Assembly: GCA_004557505.1 (NCBI GenBank)
Contig: SFGZ01000014.1
Span: 1-64,000, forward strand
Direction of reading: 5' to 3'
Length of the DNA: 64,000 bases
From: Coriobacteriaceae bacterium
Lineage (GTDB): Bacteria; Actinomycetota; Coriobacteriia; Coriobacteriales; Atopobiaceae
The first letter of the stretch is position 1, and every line of letters starts with the position of its first letter. Both the position numbers and the translations under genes were made by a program. Positions 61,293 to 64,000 of the stretch are shown piece by piece. The notes beneath the pieces are model-generated. The model made no database searches, was not told the origin of the DNA, and saw only the letters and a program-made list of their open reading frames with translations.

Positions 61293-61506
61293 GGGTTCGC
61301 CGGTCGCGACCGGCGTCGCACCGTCCGCGACCGGCGTCGCGCGTCCCACAGCCGTTCACCCTCGAACCCATGACCGCAAAGCGTGGAGGCGCTGTTGAGG
61401 GCAACCTTGATGCCGCCCAACATTTAAACTAGTGAGGTTGGAAGCCCTTGGGCATCTTCGCTCGGGGGCCAGATCTGAAGCGGCTTTAGGAGAGGAGTCA
61501 GGCTTC

Positions 61507-62209
61507 ATGTATAAGATCCTCGAAAAGACGCAGTTCTCGGAGAAGGTGTTCAAGTTCCGCATCGAGGCGCCGGAGATGGCCAAGCACGCACACGCTGGCC
61601 GGCGACGCCATCGAGGACGTCACCGGCCCGCTGGGGCAGCCCACGGTCATGGCCCCCGGGACCACGTGCGTCATTGGCGGTGGCATTGGCCTTGCCATTG
61701 CGTACCCCGTTGCGCGCACGCTGGTGAAGACCGGCCACGAGGTCCACGCCATCATGGGCGCCCGCACCAAGGACCTGCTCATTCTCGAGGACCAGTTCCG
61801 CGAGCTTCTGCCCGAGGACCACATCCACATCACCACCGACGACGGCTCCTACGGCGAGAAGGGCGTCGTCACCGCCCCGCTCGAGCGCCTGCTCCAAGCC
61901 AAGGCCGTCGACGAGGTCTTCTGCGTTGGCCCCGTCCCCATGATGAAGTTCTCCACCCTTACGGCCGAGAAGTACGGCACCCCCATCACCGCGTCGCTCA
62001 ACCCCATCATGGTCGACGGCACGGGCATGTGCGGCTGCTGCCGCGTCGAGATCGACGGCAAGACAAAGTTCGCCTGCGTCGACGGTCCCGACTTCGACGC
62101 CACCAAGGTCGACTGGAACGACCTCCGCGCGCGTCAGGCTGCATACCGTACCGAGGAGGGCCAGTCCCTCAAGGCCTATGAGGAGGCGAACTGCGCATGC
62201 CACAGGTAA
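61507..62209 (+). pseudogene. nfnA: NfnA / sulfide dehydrogenase-type small subunit, with internal deletion
   Basis: The first frame begins MYKILEKTQFSEKVFKFRIE at 61507 (behind GGAGAGGAG) and reads about 30 normal residues. At 61590-61598 it switches to another frame that continues LAGDAIEDVTGPLG through VIGGGIGLAIAYPVA (NAD(P)-binding) to GTGMCGCCRVEIDG, the [2Fe-2S] Cys motif. About 45-50 residues of the FAD-binding domain (the RxPLTI region) are missing. The junction CACGCTGGCC could pair two short repeats in the intact gene, so a deletion by microhomology or a collapsed assembly is possible. It overlaps nfnB by 13 bases. As written it cannot make a full subunit. Confidence 0.85.
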
Positions 62210-63603
62210 ACGGTCGCTTTGTCCCCGACATGAAGTCCCCGCGCACCCCCGACAACGAGGAGCCGGCTGAGGAGCGCGCCCGCGACTTCCGCCCCGTCGA
62301 CAAGGGCTTCACCAAGGAGATGGCCGTTGCAGAGGCCAACCGCTGCATGGACTGCAAGCGGCCCCTGTGCGTCGACGGCTGCCCGGTCAACATCAAGATC
62401 CCGCAGTTCATCGAGAAGATTCGCGAGCAGGACTTTGGCGCCGCCCTCGACATCATCCACGAGGACTCGATGCTTCCCGCAATCTGCGGCCGCGTGTGCC
62501 CGCAGGAGAGCCAGTGCGAGGGCCGCTGCATCCGCGGCAAGAAGTCCGAGCCCGTGGCCATCGGCCAGCTTGAGCGCTTCCTGGGCGACCAGCCCGAGCT
62601 TGCAAGCAAGCCGCAGATGAAGCCCGCCAACGGCAAGAAGGTCGCCGTCATCGGCTCCGGCCCCTCCGGCATCACCTGCGCCGGCGAGCTTGCGCGCAAC
62701 GGCTTTGACGTCACCGTCTTCGAGGCGTTCTTCACCGGTGGCGGCGTGCTCGTCTACGGCATCCCCGAGTTCCGCCTGCCCAAGGCGGTCGTCAAGCGCG
62801 AGATCGACGGCCTTAAGGACCTTGGCGTCAAGTTTGAGTTCAACGCCGTGATGGGCAACCTCGCCAACGCCGACGAGCTTCTCAACGAGAAGGGCTTCGA
62901 CGCCATCTACGTTGCGACCGGCGCCGGCCTGCCCAAGTTCCTCAACATCCCCGGCGAGAACCTGCCCAACGTGTACTTCGCCAACGAGTACCTCACCCGC
63001 GTGAACCTCATGAAGGCGAACAAGTTCCCCGAATACGACACCCCCACCAAGCACGCCAAGCAGGTCGTGGTCTTTGGCGGCGGCAACGTTGCCATGGACG
63101 CCGTCCGCACGGCAAAGCGCCTGGGTGCCGAGCGCGCCATCATCGCCTATCGCCGCACCGAGGCCGAGATGCCCGCCCGCCGCGCCGAGCTTCACCACGC
63201 CAAGGCCGAGGGCGTCGAGGTCATGCCGCTCGTCTCGCCGCTTGAGTTCCTTGCCGGCGAGGACGGCAACGTGTGCGCCGTGAAGGTCCAGAAGATGGAG
63301 CTTGGTGAGCCCGACGCCTCCGGCCGTCGCCGCCCCGTGCCCATCGAGGGCGCCATCGAGGAGATCCCGTGCGACGTGGCCATCTCCGCCATTGGCACCA
63401 ACGCCAACCCCTTCGCCAAGAAGATTGGCAGCATGGACCTCAACAAGTGGGGCTACATCGTGGCCGACGAGAACGGTCGCACCTCCAACCCCCGCATCTG
63501 GGCCGGCGGCGACATCGTGACCGGTGCGGCCACGGTCATCCTGGCCATGGGCGCAGGAAAGGCCGCTGCGGCAAGCATCACCGAGGCGCTTGCTGCCGAG
63601 TAG
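62197..63603 (+). CDS. nfnB: NfnB / glutamate synthase small subunit-like flavoprotein
   Basis: A 468-residue flavoprotein. Two Cys clusters come first: RCMDCKRPLCVDGCPVN and CGRVCPQESQCEGRC, each binding iron-sulfur. AVIGSGPSGITCAGEL binds FAD, and VVFGGGNVAMDAVRTAKRLG binds NADP(H). With its partner at 61507-62209 it is the NADH-dependent ferredoxin:NADP oxidoreductase (NfnAB), which balances electron carriers by bifurcation in anaerobes. It overlaps the partner stop by 13 bases. A strong terminator follows. Confidence 0.95.
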   Translation: MPQVNGRFVPDMKSPRTPDNEEPAEERARDFRPVDKGFTKEMAVAEANRCMDCKRPLCVDGCPVNIKIPQFIEKIREQDFGAALDIIHEDSMLPAICGRVCPQESQCEGRCIRGKKSEPVAIGQLERFLGDQPELASKPQMKPANGKKVAVIGSGPSGITCAGELARNGFDVTVFEAFFTGGGVLVYGIPEFRLPKAVVKREIDGLKDLGVKFEFNAVMGNLANADELLNEKGFDAIYVATGAGLPKFLNIPGENLPNVYFANEYLTRVNLMKANKFPEYDTPTKHAKQVVVFGGGNVAMDAVRTAKRLGAERAIIAYRRTEAEMPARRAELHHAKAEGVEVMPLVSPLEFLAGEDGNVCAVKVQKMELGEPDASGRRRPVPIEGAIEEIPCDVAISAIGTNANPFAKKIGSMDLNKWGYIVADENGRTSNPRIWAGGDIVTGAATVILAMGAGKAAAASITEALAAE

Positions 63604-63634
63604 CACGGCACCGCTTGAAAGCTATGCCGTGTTC

Positions 63635-63668
63635 GCGGGCCCCGAGGCCAGTCAGCCTCGGGGCCCGC
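63635..63668 (+). terminator. Terminator of the nfn operon
   Basis: GCGGGCCCCGAGGC, loop CAGTCA, GCCTCGGGGCCCGC, then TCCTGTT: a perfect 14-bp stem. Confidence 0.88.
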
Positions 63669-63786
63669 TCCTGTTGCGGGGTTTTGCCGTAGGGCGCTTG
63701 AAGGATGGGGCCCTTGGTCACCGAACGTCCCCTTCTAAAGGCTGCGAGCATCCCAGAATCAAGGCGTTCGTATGTCATGAACGCAT

Positions 63787-63993
63787 AAAAACGCCCTATC
63801 GAACGGCTCTGAAGGATCGGTTGCACAAAAACGCCCTATCGAACGCGCCCCTTCAAAACCACTCATCAAAATTGTAACTATAGTTGCATTTATTTGGATA
63901 TTTAAATAATTATATGCATAATAACGGATTCTTAGTTCAATTGTTGATCAAACTGGGAGGATGGGGCTGTTCGATAGGGCAGTTTTGTGCAAC
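63787..63993. repeat. Direct repeats at 40-base period plus an inverted copy around an AT-rich core
   Basis: AAAAACGCCCTATCGAACG occurs at 63787-63805 and 63827-63845, exactly 40 bases apart. The longer unit GTTGCACAAAA...CGAAC at 63820-63844 recurs inverted at 63969-63993 with 23 of 25 matches. The 124 bases between are strikingly AT-rich. A fourth unit may lie past the window edge. The 397 bases from 63604 to the end hold only this and the terminator. Confidence 0.8.
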
Positions 63994-64000
63994 GATTCCA

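Overview
The window looks like chromosome of a high-GC Gram-positive gut or oral anaerobe of the class Coriobacteriia, most like the Olsenella/Atopobium group. The basis is the uniformly high GC with strong GC3 bias, fermentative genes (mannose-family PTS, NfnAB, glycyl-radical chemistry), a complete 4-hydroxyphenylacetate decarboxylase (p-cresol) locus, and wall-polymer genes. The genus is an inference from gene content, not from a marker alignment. There is no rRNA, prophage, insertion sequence or CRISPR array; one tRNA (Gln, TTG) is present.

Layout. 1-4171 (minus): two tandem sulfatase/phosphoglycerol-transferase-like membrane proteins and a YidC-like domain fused to a TagB/TagF-type glycerophosphotransferase. 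4364-5596: phosphofructokinase. 5838-13311: the p-cresol locus, made of a PocR-LuxR regulator, a degenerate receiver protein, a divergently encoded activase hpdA, hpdB, hpdC and an MFS transporter. 13411-19765: an unknown protein, a GntR regulator, a TPR-like protein and a GH35 beta-galactosidase/mannose-type PTS operon without IIA. 20233-28424: SIS protein, pseudo-esterase with histone-H1-like tail, TetR, DUF1858-like protein, an atypical peptide deformylase, radical SAM protein, Hsp20, DUF3810 protease and a small membrane protein. 28553-33062: coaX, OPT transporter, a complex repeat, YbaK and a frameshifted ParB-like gene. 33863-39068: ilvD-ilvB-ilvN-ilvC. 39278-42368: galE, polyprenyl synthase, peptidoglycan-binding protein. 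42427-52899: maltodextrin region (malQ, malK, malG, malF, malE, GntR/UTRA regulator, YdjM, HAD phosphatase, alpha-glucoside PTS IICB). 52998-63603: tRNA-Gln, zinc-ribbon protein, prs, ClC, glmU, alpha-amylase, asparaginase, pth, nfnA and nfnB.

How they work together. HpdA should install the glycyl radical on HpdB; HpdC carries the small-subunit iron-sulfur clusters; the MFS protein probably moves the aromatic acid substrate. Amylase, MalQ, MalEFGK and the alpha-glucoside PTS form a starch/maltodextrin capability. The GH35-PTS operon resembles the pneumococcal bgaC locus for beta-1,3-galactosides of host glycans. The ilv genes form a branched-chain amino acid operon.

The most striking observations are (i) four genes carrying small lesions (hpdB tail, nfnA, malE, the ParB-like gene), which are either real decay or assembly errors; (ii) a four-copy 40-nt-period inverted repeat at 31360-31607 whose design recurs at the window end; (iii) two dispersed hairpin-repeat families; and (iv) unusual protein designs (YidC-TagF fusion; pseudo-esterase/coiled coil/H1-like tail; a receiver without its Asp; a deformylase without its Glu).
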